The notes under the pieces are model-generated. The model searched no databases and was not told where the DNA came from. It saw only the letters and a list, made by a program, of their open reading frames with translations. Of a stretch of DNA of 64,000 nucleotides, positions 35,669-43,098 are shown one piece after another (position 1 is the stretch's first letter; the number at the start of each line of letters is the position of its first letter). The translations under genes and the position numbers were made by a program. The stretch is from UKL13-2 sp038206765 (lineage in GTDB: Bacteria > Pseudomonadota > Gammaproteobacteria > Burkholderiales > Usitatibacteraceae): NCBI GenBank assembly GCA_038206765.1, contig JBBRAM010000006.1, positions 115,790-179,789 of the forward strand. Reading direction: 5' to 3'.

Positions 35669-36871
35669 TTATTTCACAATGCCAAGCTCACGCCCGGCTT
35701 GGGCAAAAATTTCTACCGCTTTTTTAAGTTGCTCGATTTCATGTGCAGCCGAAATTTGGCAGCGAATCCTTGCTTGACCATTAGGCACAACGGGATAGAA
35801 AAAACCAACCGCGTAAAGCCCCAATTCCAGTAGTCGTTTTGACAGCGCTTGCGCTTTGACTGCGTCGTAAATCATCACCGGCACAATCGCGTGCGTGCCG
35901 GGTTTGATGTCGAAACCGGCAGCGGTAATGGCTTGACGAAAATAGGCGGTGTTGGTTTCCAGCTTATCGCGTAAGGCCGTTGAGGCTTCCAGCAAATCCA
36001 ACACCGCGATTGATGCGCCGACGATGCTCGGCGCGACCGTGTTGCTAAACAAATAGGGGCGTGAACGCTGACGCAGCAGTTCAATCACCTCCTTGCGCCC
36101 GCTTGTAAAGCCACCAGATGCACCGCCAAGCGCTTTGCCTAGCGTACCGGTGATGATGTCGATTTTGCCAAACAGATTGCGATACTCGTGTGTACCCCGC
36201 CCGGTTTTACCCACAAAGCCTGACGCGTGGCATTCATCGATGCCGAGCAACGCGCCGTATTGATCGGCAAGCATCCGGATAACATCCAGCTGTGCAATCG
36301 TGCCGTCCATCGAAAATACACCGTCGGTAAAAACCAAAATATGCCGCGCACCATCGGTGCGGGCTTGCTTTAGCTGTACCTCTAAACCTGCCATGTCATT
36401 ATGCCCATAGCGGTAGCGTTTGGCTTTGCAAAGGCGAATACCGTCGATGATCGAGGCATGGTTCAATGCGTCTGAAATCACCGCATCTTGCTCGCTCAAC
36501 AATGGCTCAAACAAGCCGCCGTTGGCATCGAATGCCGCCGCGTAGAGGATCGTGTCCTCTGTTCCTAAAAACTGCGCGAGCCGTTGCTCCAATTGTTTAT
36601 GAATATCTTGCGTGCCGCAAATAAACCGCACTGAGCTCAACCCGTAGCCATAGGTACGCAAGGCTTCATGCGCAGCGTCGATGACTTTTGGGTGCGAGGA
36701 CAATCCCAAATAATTATTCGCGCATAAGTTAATGACCTCGCGGCCATCTTGTGTACGCACCGTAGCGCCCTGCGGCGTAATTAAGACACGCTCTGATTTG
36801 AACAAGCCTGCCGCTTTAATCTGGGCTAGCTCTTTTTGAATGTGCGTATAAAAATCGTTGGTGGTTGTCAT
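35669..36871 (-). CDS. kbl: Glycine C-acetyltransferase (2-amino-3-ketobutyrate CoA ligase)
   Basis: A 400-residue PLP enzyme that splits 2-amino-3-ketobutyrate with CoA into glycine and acetyl-CoA. The PLP lysine lies in TGTLGKALGGASGG (Lys246); DECHASGF holds the cofactor Asp; DGVFSMDG and RSRPYLFSNT are family blocks. It is the first gene of a kbl-tdh threonine-degradation operon, divergent from the XRE-cupin regulator with a palindromic operator between them. Confidence 0.97.
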   Translation of the reverse strand: MTTTNDFYTHIQKELAQIKAAGLFKSERVLITPQGATVRTQDGREVINLCANNYLGLSSHPKVIDAAHEALRTYGYGLSSVRFICGTQDIHKQLEQRLAQFLGTEDTILYAAAFDANGGLFEPLLSEQDAVISDALNHASIIDGIRLCKAKRYRYGHNDMAGLEVQLKQARTDGARHILVFTDGVFSMDGTIAQLDVIRMLADQYGALLGIDECHASGFVGKTGRGTHEYRNLFGKIDIITGTLGKALGGASGGFTSGRKEVIELLRQRSRPYLFSNTVAPSIVGASIAVLDLLEASTALRDKLETNTAYFRQAITAAGFDIKPGTHAIVPVMIYDAVKAQALSKRLLELGLYAVGFFYPVVPNGQARIRCQISAAHEIEQLKKAVEIFAQAGRELGIVK

Positions 36872-36984
36872 GTTGAACTCGTTTTTGAACTGGGATGCGG
36901 GATGCGGAGAAAGTTGTACGAATAGTGCAAACCGCGCATAATCAATTTCCGTTATAACGCCGAATGTCCAGTATTAAATATATT

Positions 36985-37004
36985 TTGTCCAATATATTGA
37001 ACAA
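36985..37004. promoter_or_regulatory. Near-perfect palindrome, candidate XRE-cupin operator
   Basis: TTGTCCAATATATTGAACAA is palindromic except for one base pair. A second TGTCCA half-site lies 21 bases upstream at 36965-36970, two helical turns away. It sits between kbl (leftward) and the XRE-cupin gene (rightward), the normal place for an operator controlling both. Confidence 0.65.
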
Positions 37005-37073
37005 ACGCGGCGTTGTCAAGCTCTGTCATTTCCACCAACTCCACGGTTCACGCTCGCGAAAGACGCTTCCTCC

Positions 37074-37724
37074 ATGCCAGTCAAAGCCACCGCCGCAACG
37101 GCCACTACCAGTGCAAAAAAATCGCCAGCCGGCTCAAAACTATCGCGCCCGCGCGCCAATCAAAGCGAGCCGCCTAGCGTCGGCGCCGCCTTGGCGGCGC
37201 TACGGCAGCAACATGGCTTGTCGCTCGACGAATTGTCGCGACAATCGGGCGTTTCAAAATCGATGTTGTCGCAAATTGAGCGCAGTCAAACCAACCCAAC
37301 GATTGCGATTGTGTGGCGGCTTGCAAACGCGCTCGGTGTAGAGATGAACGCGCTGATCGCGGGCAACACGAAAGTCGATGCGCCGACGATTAGCTTCGTG
37401 CCATCGCATCAAACGCCCACCATGAAAAGTCCAGATGGTAAATGCGAGCTGCGCATCTTGGGTCCGATTGATTTGGCGGGGCGTTTTGAATGGTATCAAC
37501 TCACGATCCAGCCTGGCGGCGCACTCAAGAGTGAGCCGCACGAGCCGGGCTCGCGCGAACATCTTACGGTGCTAAACGGATCGATGCATGTACAGAGCGG
37601 TGATAGTACCCATGCCGTATCGGCGCAAGAAACTGCGCGCTATGCCGCCGATGTGTCGCACGCGATTGGCAACACTGGCAAATCAATTGCACATGCGTTG
37701 CTGGTGGTTTTGCATCCGGCGTAA
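37074..37724 (+). CDS. XRE family transcriptional regulator with cupin domain
   Basis: A 216-residue regulator. A Lys/Ala-rich N-tail is followed by an XRE helix-turn-helix (GAALAALRQQHGLSLDELSRQSGVSKSMLSQIER, about 36-70) and a C-terminal cupin (about 140-210) with PGGALKSEPHEPGSREHLTVLNG and an ExxHxV-type sensor pocket. These proteins sense amino acids or polyamines. Its divergence from kbl-tdh suggests control of threonine breakdown, which is inference. ATG 37074. Confidence 0.92.
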   Translation: MPVKATAATATTSAKKSPAGSKLSRPRANQSEPPSVGAALAALRQQHGLSLDELSRQSGVSKSMLSQIERSQTNPTIAIVWRLANALGVEMNALIAGNTKVDAPTISFVPSHQTPTMKSPDGKCELRILGPIDLAGRFEWYQLTIQPGGALKSEPHEPGSREHLTVLNGSMHVQSGDSTHAVSAQETARYAADVSHAIGNTGKSIAHALLVVLHPA

Positions 37725-37825
37725 GATAAAACCAAATCTGCGCTGAGTGAATGCACGGCCACGGATTTACGTTTTCCGCTAGGTTGTATGGCGCTCAAAG
37801 TCTTCTTCCGGAACAACGATCCCCC

Positions 37826-37854
37826 GTGCCGTGTGCCGTGTGCCGTGTGCCGTG
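37826..37854. repeat. Tandem heptanucleotide repeat (GTGCCGT)x4
   Basis: Four perfect copies of GTGCCGT followed by one G. The unit is not a multiple of three and lies outside any supported gene, so length change would not shift a known frame. Confidence 0.9.
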
Positions 37855-38082
37855 AATATTCGCCATTTGTGGCGCTTTGCAAAGGATTTTCTGCGAGGCT
37901 AATTTCACAAACTCCCCTATTGGCGGCGCTTTTCAGCCAAAAATGTCCTTAGACTGCCGCCAGGACTAGGGTTGCACGTGAATAAATTTGCCAGCTAGGG
38001 GCAAGCAAATGATTAATATCGTTGGCCCAAGCCATGGCCCAACATTATCAGCCTCTTGCAATGCGTCAAATGAGCGACCCAA

Positions 38083-38114
38083 AATAGAAAGGAGCCTTTC
38101 GGCTCCTTTCTATT
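38083..38114 (-). terminator. Rho-independent terminator of the TonB receptor gene
   Basis: A perfect 14-bp stem, AATAGAAAGGAGCC paired with GGCTCCTTTCTATT around a TTTC loop. On the minus strand the stem is followed by a short T-run (TATTTT). It lies 57 bases after the stop codon of the leftward TonB receptor gene. Confidence 0.85.
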
Positions 38115-38170
38115 AAAACAATATTTCAACTTAAAGAAAACTTATTACCGCTAAGGCTCGTGAGACTCGG

Positions 38171-40951
38171 TTAGAACCCTTTGTAGGCGTAACTAACCTT
38201 GCCATAATAAGTACGACCCATTGCATCGCCGTAACGCGGATCGTAGCCAACTTGGAACGATTGGCCTTGGCGCGAGCTTGGCGGATCCCGATCCATCAAA
38301 TTGCGAACGCCGAGCACCAAGGTTAAGCCTTTAATGCCAGTCCAAATGCCCTGCAAATCATAGGTGTCTACGTTACCGACGCGGCGGAAGGGTTTGGTGG
38401 TATCAGCATCTTTGGTGTCATCCCGATAGCCCAACACGAAATTTTGCGAGATCGAGGCAGACCAGTCACCGTAACGCCAATTTGCCGACAACACATGGCG
38501 CCAACGCGAAATCGCACCGTTGTCCGAGGTGAAGTTACCAGCATTGTTAATCACCCGGCCACCCACTTCGTTTTGATATTCGTACTTGGAAACGTAGGTG
38601 CCATCAATTGAGAATTTCAACTTACCAAACGCGGTGTTGTGGGTGCTAGATGCTGCAATATCGAGCCCCGCCTGGGTATAGGTGCCCAAATTTTCAGTAA
38701 TCTGGACAACCGTTGAAATTGCGCAGGGAATGTTAGCCGGTGTTGGCGAACCCGGAATATCGTTGCTACAAGCCCCACCCGCAACGCGGCTAAAACGAAC
38801 GAATTTGCTGTTCGCATATTTAGCGTAGTTGTCATAGAGCGTGTTGTCGCCCAACGCGCCGATAGAGTTTTTACGCTCGATCCAGAAATAATCTACCCCA
38901 ACCGATAAACCCGCGGCTGGCTCAAAGACAAAGCCCAACGAGCCTTGGCGTGATTTTTCCGGCTGTAGTTTAGGATTGCCACCGACTTGGTTAATTGTCT
39001 GCGCATCGCATTCAGTGTCCTGCACAAAGCTATTGGCAGGCAAAAAACAGCGCAGCGGATCACTATGCGAATCAGCGGTATTGCTGTTGTAACCCGCCAC
39101 ATATAAATCCGGCAGCGATGGCGCACGGAATCCGGTGTTGTAGGAACCGCGCACTAACAACTCTTTGGCGGGCGTCCAACGAATAGCAATTTTCGGATTG
39201 GTAGAATTGCCAAAATCACTATAGCGGTCACTGCGCACAGCAAACGTTGCCTCAACGTCTTTAACAACCGGAATGTTAAATTCAGCGAAGATGGCCGTTA
39301 CGTTCCGGTCTTTGTTAGCGCCGGGGTAGTTGCCGCCACCGCCCAATACATCACCCGACGAGAGCACCGCAGCAGGACGATCATTAAATTTTTCTTTGCG
39401 TGCTTCCGCACCCAATGCCATCGCCAGCATACCTGCGGGCAGTTTCATCAATTCGGTTGACCCTTTCAGATCAAATGAATCGACGGTACCTTTTGAATTT
39501 CGCACTTCACCCAAAATTTTTGCACCTTGCAGCGCGGCCTGGCCAGCAGCATCTTGGCCATTGAGTGTAAATACGTTGATGGCACCCGTGAGTATTGCGG
39601 CACGCAATCTGGCTTCGGACAAATAGCCGTCAGTATAGGTATCAGTTACTTTGCTTTCGGCGTGATTGAACGCACTATCGTAATCCCATGAGCCGACGCT
39701 ACCTTTAATGCCGGCGACAATACGCGACTGCTCGGACTCCGTGACGTCAGTACGGCGTCCCGAGTCTTTTCCGCGCCAGGCAATCGACAAATCGCCGACC
39801 GGCGTGGCCAACGAGCCATCAGGGCGCACGAATGGCTTTGGATACCATTTACTGGTTGCCGGGAAAATAATCGGGCGATCACCAGCCGCGCTAAAATCAT
39901 TGATAGGTGTTTCTGAGGAGGCGTATGTCGCTTTATTCTTGGAGTAGGTATATTCGCCAAACAACTGAGTGTCGGCATTCAACTGGATGGTTGCGCGGCC
40001 AACAGCGCCTTGACGTTCAACCGGCGGGAAAATCTCTAGTGCAGCCGTATAGTCGTAGCGGCAATTACGGTTGGACTGTTCGACGATAAAGTACGAACCC
40101 TTGGCGGGTAAACAACCTGTGGCGGCTGTTGGATTGCCGCGCCCAGATCCCGAACGAATATTGGCCGGGTATGAGTTGCCGCTGGTTTTAACCTGATCAA
40201 GATCGGCACGCAGGCCAGTCTTGGCGAACTCTCTCTGGCTGGCGGCAACAGGATCTGACTTTTCTTTGTCGAGTGAAACCAAAACGTTAAACCCATCTTT
40301 GTTCAAATCGCCATAGCCGGCGGTGAGGGTGAATTTTTCGTTGTTACCGCCACCACGGTCAGTGCTGGTTTTGAAATAAGACCCCTCGATGCCGCGATAG
40401 TCTTTACGCAAAATAAAGTTAATAACACCACCAATAGCATCGGTACCATAAACCGCCGATGCGCCATCTTTCAAAATTTCTACGCGCTCAATTGCAGCCA
40501 GTGGGATCGAATTGACATCTACTGCCGCGCCTTGAAAAGCATAGTTGGCCAACCGGCGGCCATTGAGCAGCACCAGCGTATTGTTTGGACCCAAGCCGCG
40601 CAGTGACGCGCCGGCAAAACCCGGCGTTAGGCCATCGCCCACCCCGTTAGAAATATTCACCGTAGCACCGCTGTTGAGCTGCAACTTGTCGAGCAAATCC
40701 GCAGCATTGGTTGCACCTGTGCGTTCGATATCTTCACGCTTGTAAATGGTGATCGGCAGCGCTGTTTCGCCCTCGATTCGTTTGATGTTAGAGCCGGTAA
40801 TTTCAATCTTATCGATTTTTACCGCAGCAGCCGGCGCTGGCGTTTGCGCATTTGCTGACGCAACAAAGCCAATGCTAATGCCGGTGCTCATCGTCCCGAG
40901 CACCAACGTCTGCAAAACAGCTTTTGAAACTTGTTTCATATTGAGGTTCAT
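38171..40951 (-). CDS. TonB-dependent outer-membrane receptor
   Basis: A 926-residue outer-membrane active transporter. After a signal peptide (cleavage near ANA-QTPAP) comes the plug: VDKIEITGSNIKRI TonB box region, LPITIYKREDIERTGATNAADLLDKL, LRGLGPNNTLVLLNGRRLANY and KDGASAVYGTDAIGGVINFI. The barrel occupies about 190-926 and ends in Phe (YKGF), as outer-membrane proteins do. AGGAG lies seven bases before ATG 40951. The plug type resembles receptors for oligosaccharides or peptides, and there is no siderophore gene here. It points the same way as the DUF1501/DUF1800 pair upstream. Ligand unknown. Confidence 0.94.
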   Translation of the reverse strand: MNLNMKQVSKAVLQTLVLGTMSTGISIGFVASANAQTPAPAAAVKIDKIEITGSNIKRIEGETALPITIYKREDIERTGATNAADLLDKLQLNSGATVNISNGVGDGLTPGFAGASLRGLGPNNTLVLLNGRRLANYAFQGAAVDVNSIPLAAIERVEILKDGASAVYGTDAIGGVINFILRKDYRGIEGSYFKTSTDRGGGNNEKFTLTAGYGDLNKDGFNVLVSLDKEKSDPVAASQREFAKTGLRADLDQVKTSGNSYPANIRSGSGRGNPTAATGCLPAKGSYFIVEQSNRNCRYDYTAALEIFPPVERQGAVGRATIQLNADTQLFGEYTYSKNKATYASSETPINDFSAAGDRPIIFPATSKWYPKPFVRPDGSLATPVGDLSIAWRGKDSGRRTDVTESEQSRIVAGIKGSVGSWDYDSAFNHAESKVTDTYTDGYLSEARLRAAILTGAINVFTLNGQDAAGQAALQGAKILGEVRNSKGTVDSFDLKGSTELMKLPAGMLAMALGAEARKEKFNDRPAAVLSSGDVLGGGGNYPGANKDRNVTAIFAEFNIPVVKDVEATFAVRSDRYSDFGNSTNPKIAIRWTPAKELLVRGSYNTGFRAPSLPDLYVAGYNSNTADSHSDPLRCFLPANSFVQDTECDAQTINQVGGNPKLQPEKSRQGSLGFVFEPAAGLSVGVDYFWIERKNSIGALGDNTLYDNYAKYANSKFVRFSRVAGGACSNDIPGSPTPANIPCAISTVVQITENLGTYTQAGLDIAASSTHNTAFGKLKFSIDGTYVSKYEYQNEVGGRVINNAGNFTSDNGAISRWRHVLSANWRYGDWSASISQNFVLGYRDDTKDADTTKPFRRVGNVDTYDLQGIWTGIKGLTLVLGVRNLMDRDPPSSRQGQSFQVGYDPRYGDAMGRTYYGKVSYAYKGF

Positions 40952-41226
40952 TAATGAACTCCTATCTTGATTATTGATTGAAACGACGACAAAAATTAGA
41001 AAAATCCGAATACCGTAAACCCATATTTACGCATATTCAGCATCATGCAAACAGCATAGACGCAATCGATTTGAACGCATCAAGTTTTCACTATTTCGGC
41101 ATAAATTGTCGCATTAATGCAACATCCACGGGGCAGCCATGAAAGATAGCCGATCAGCTGAACGCTAGGCGGGGCGCGGATTTTGAGGGGATTATCGATA
41201 AAAATATGATGTGCAAATGTGTTGGG

Positions 41227-41300
41227 CACACCATTTTTCGTCGTGCAGCAAATCGCAACAACGCGTGACGATTCGTAACGAATCGCGCGGATATGGTGTG
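41227..41300. repeat. Nested inverted repeats
   Basis: Outer arms CACACCAT (41227-41234) and ATGGTGTG (41293-41300) flank the perfect palindrome CGATTCGTAACGAATCG (41269-41285). It could be a regulatory site or a structured element about 320 bases upstream of the TonB receptor start. Confidence 0.65.
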
Positions 41301-41583
41301 TTTTCTGCCCCGTTTTGCGGCTAGGTTTGTAGCGCCGCGCGCGGTTTTTCGCTCACGCTGGGTGTTGCCAACTATCGCCAACAATTTTCTAGCTCTCTAT
41401 TAGTGATCCGGCACACGCGACAATCCGACAATCTAGGAAGGCAACGCTTTGCGATTTAGAAGCGATATGAATGTTTCAGGAGAACCGCTTAGCATTCGCG
41501 CAATCAGTGCGACGGCACAAGGTCTTAACTTAATAATTGAGCCGGCACGTCTACATGACTTATCGGTGAATCACACCGGATCT

Positions 41584-41619
41584 GAATCCGAATCCGAATT
41601 TGAATCCGAATCCGAATCC
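41584..41619. repeat. Tandem hexamer repeat (GAATCC)x6
   Basis: Six GAATCC units, the third reading GAATTT. In the plus-strand frame opened by TTG 41449 it would encode alternating Ser-Glu, but that frame has no homology and is not called. Confidence 0.85.
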
Positions 41620-41662
41620 ATTGTGCCGCCAGCTGAGATGATGAAAATTATTTAAACCCAAA

Positions 41663-43087
41663 CTAACCCATAAATCCCAAATTCGCCGTGGCGAAATTAC
41701 TCACGTTGGGCACAACCAATTTCATATCAGTATCACTCACGCCAAACCATTTCGCCAGGGTGGCGGCGTACTGATCAACCGCGGTGGATGGCAGCAAGCG
41801 GCCCGAGCCGACTTCATCATCGTTGTTCAAGCCCATGATCGGGAAGGTGCCATAGTACTGGCGGCCTTTGACCGCGCCACCCATGATGAAATGATGCGAT
41901 CCCCAACCGTGATCGGAGCCGTCACCATTGCTCGTCAAAGTTCGGCCAAAATCGGATGCAGTGAACGACGTTACTTGATCCGACACACCGAGGGTTTGTA
42001 GATTGGCATAAAAATAGGACATCGCGGCAGCCAGCTGGGCGTGTAAGCCGGGCTGCGTGGTGAGTTGATTATCGTGTGTATCAAAGCCGCCGAGCGAGAC
42101 AAAAAATACTTGGCGCTTCGAGCCCAAGCTGTTGCGTGCGCCAATCATGCGGGAGACGATACGCAATTGTGCAGCCAAATTATTGGTGGCCAAATCGCCG
42201 GTTAGCGGAAAATCAGCGACGCTAGTCAATGCAGCGGTGAGTGACGAATCGGCACTGACCGAGCGCTGCGCAGTTGCAGCTAAGTCTTGCTCAAATAAAT
42301 TTGAGCTTCCGGTGGTGATGAGTGATCTCAGAGTCGCGCCTGCTGTGGAGGAGCCAAATAAATTACCAGTCAATCCGGTAATCGCGACCGAGCCTTGCAC
42401 CCCAAGCTGATAAGCAGCCACAGTTCGCCCCGCCAAAAAGATCGCACTGCCCGAAATCGAATTGCAGGTAAAAATGGAATTCGCATTTTGCGATGCAAAC
42501 AGATCGCCCATGCGCCCGCCCCAGCCGTATTTTGCGCCTTCGGGAGAGCTCGATTGCCAAACGGATTGTTGGTCATTGTGCGAAAATAATTTCGGCGGTA
42601 GTGGTACCGCGTTATTGGTGTATTGCGTTTTGGTGGTGGGCACAATTAGCGGGCCGACGTTGGCCAACACCGCCAACTTGCCCTGATCCCAAATGGCTTT
42701 GAGCGGTGCCAGCTCGGTCGGCAGGGCGAATTGTCGCCCTGCATTTGCACCGGCCAGCGGCACAGAAGCGGTAAGCGGTAGCAGATCTGTCATCGGGCGA
42801 GAGATGGTTGAACGCGCATTGGTGTATGCATTGAATGATGCGGCATCAAACGGAATGACCGTATTGTTATGGTCGTTTGCGCCGTACATAAAAATGCAGA
42901 CTAACGCTTTGTAGTCGCTGGCCGTTTGCGCCGCTGCCGCACCAATACCAGCCAGATTGAGGGCGAACGGCGCGGCAGAGCCAGCAATGGAGAGTTTGGC
43001 CGCTGTGCGTAAAAATTCGCGGCGGGAATGGTTATGATTGGCTTTGACGCCCAAATCTTTGAGCATTTCTTCGTAAATATTTTTCAT
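41663..43087 (-). CDS. DUF1501 domain protein with Tat signal
   Basis: A 474-residue exported protein. The Tat signal is SRREFLR (Arg22, Arg23) followed by a hydrophobic segment and AAAAQ cleavage. The mature part is DUF1501, a sulfatase/phosphatase-like fold: FMYGANDHNNTVIPFD, NGDGSDHGWGSHHFIMGGAVKG and the FDTHDNQ metal-like site. DUF1501 genes commonly sit beside DUF1800 genes, as here; their shared function is unknown. ATG 43087 has GGAA upstream and is preferred over TTG 43102. It starts 11 bases after the DUF1800 stop, so translation is linked. Confidence 0.93.
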   Translation of the reverse strand: MKNIYEEMLKDLGVKANHNHSRREFLRTAAKLSIAGSAAPFALNLAGIGAAAAQTASDYKALVCIFMYGANDHNNTVIPFDAASFNAYTNARSTISRPMTDLLPLTASVPLAGANAGRQFALPTELAPLKAIWDQGKLAVLANVGPLIVPTTKTQYTNNAVPLPPKLFSHNDQQSVWQSSSPEGAKYGWGGRMGDLFASQNANSIFTCNSISGSAIFLAGRTVAAYQLGVQGSVAITGLTGNLFGSSTAGATLRSLITTGSSNLFEQDLAATAQRSVSADSSLTAALTSVADFPLTGDLATNNLAAQLRIVSRMIGARNSLGSKRQVFFVSLGGFDTHDNQLTTQPGLHAQLAAAMSYFYANLQTLGVSDQVTSFTASDFGRTLTSNGDGSDHGWGSHHFIMGGAVKGRQYYGTFPIMGLNNDDEVGSGRLLPSTAVDQYAATLAKWFGVSDTDMKLVVPNVSNFATANLGFMG

Positions 43088-43098
43088 ATGGATTCCAA

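Larger units (their letters stand above)
37725..38170. other. Intergenic region with heptamer repeat and terminator
   Basis: 446 bases between the XRE-cupin stop and the TonB receptor stop. It holds a GTGCCGT tandem repeat and a strong hairpin, listed separately. No gene is supported. Confidence 0.6.
40952..41662. other. Long upstream region of the TonB receptor with nested inverted repeats
   Basis: 711 bases between the receptor start and the DUF1501 stop. It contains a nested inverted repeat (41227-41300) and a GAATCC hexamer repeat (41584-41619). Short open frames on both strands lack homology. I call no gene. Confidence 0.55.

Noticed and set aside
41449..41655. 68-residue plus-strand frame ending in a Ser-Glu repeat
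   Set aside because: TTG start without ribosome site; the repeat is explained as a GAATCC hexamer array.
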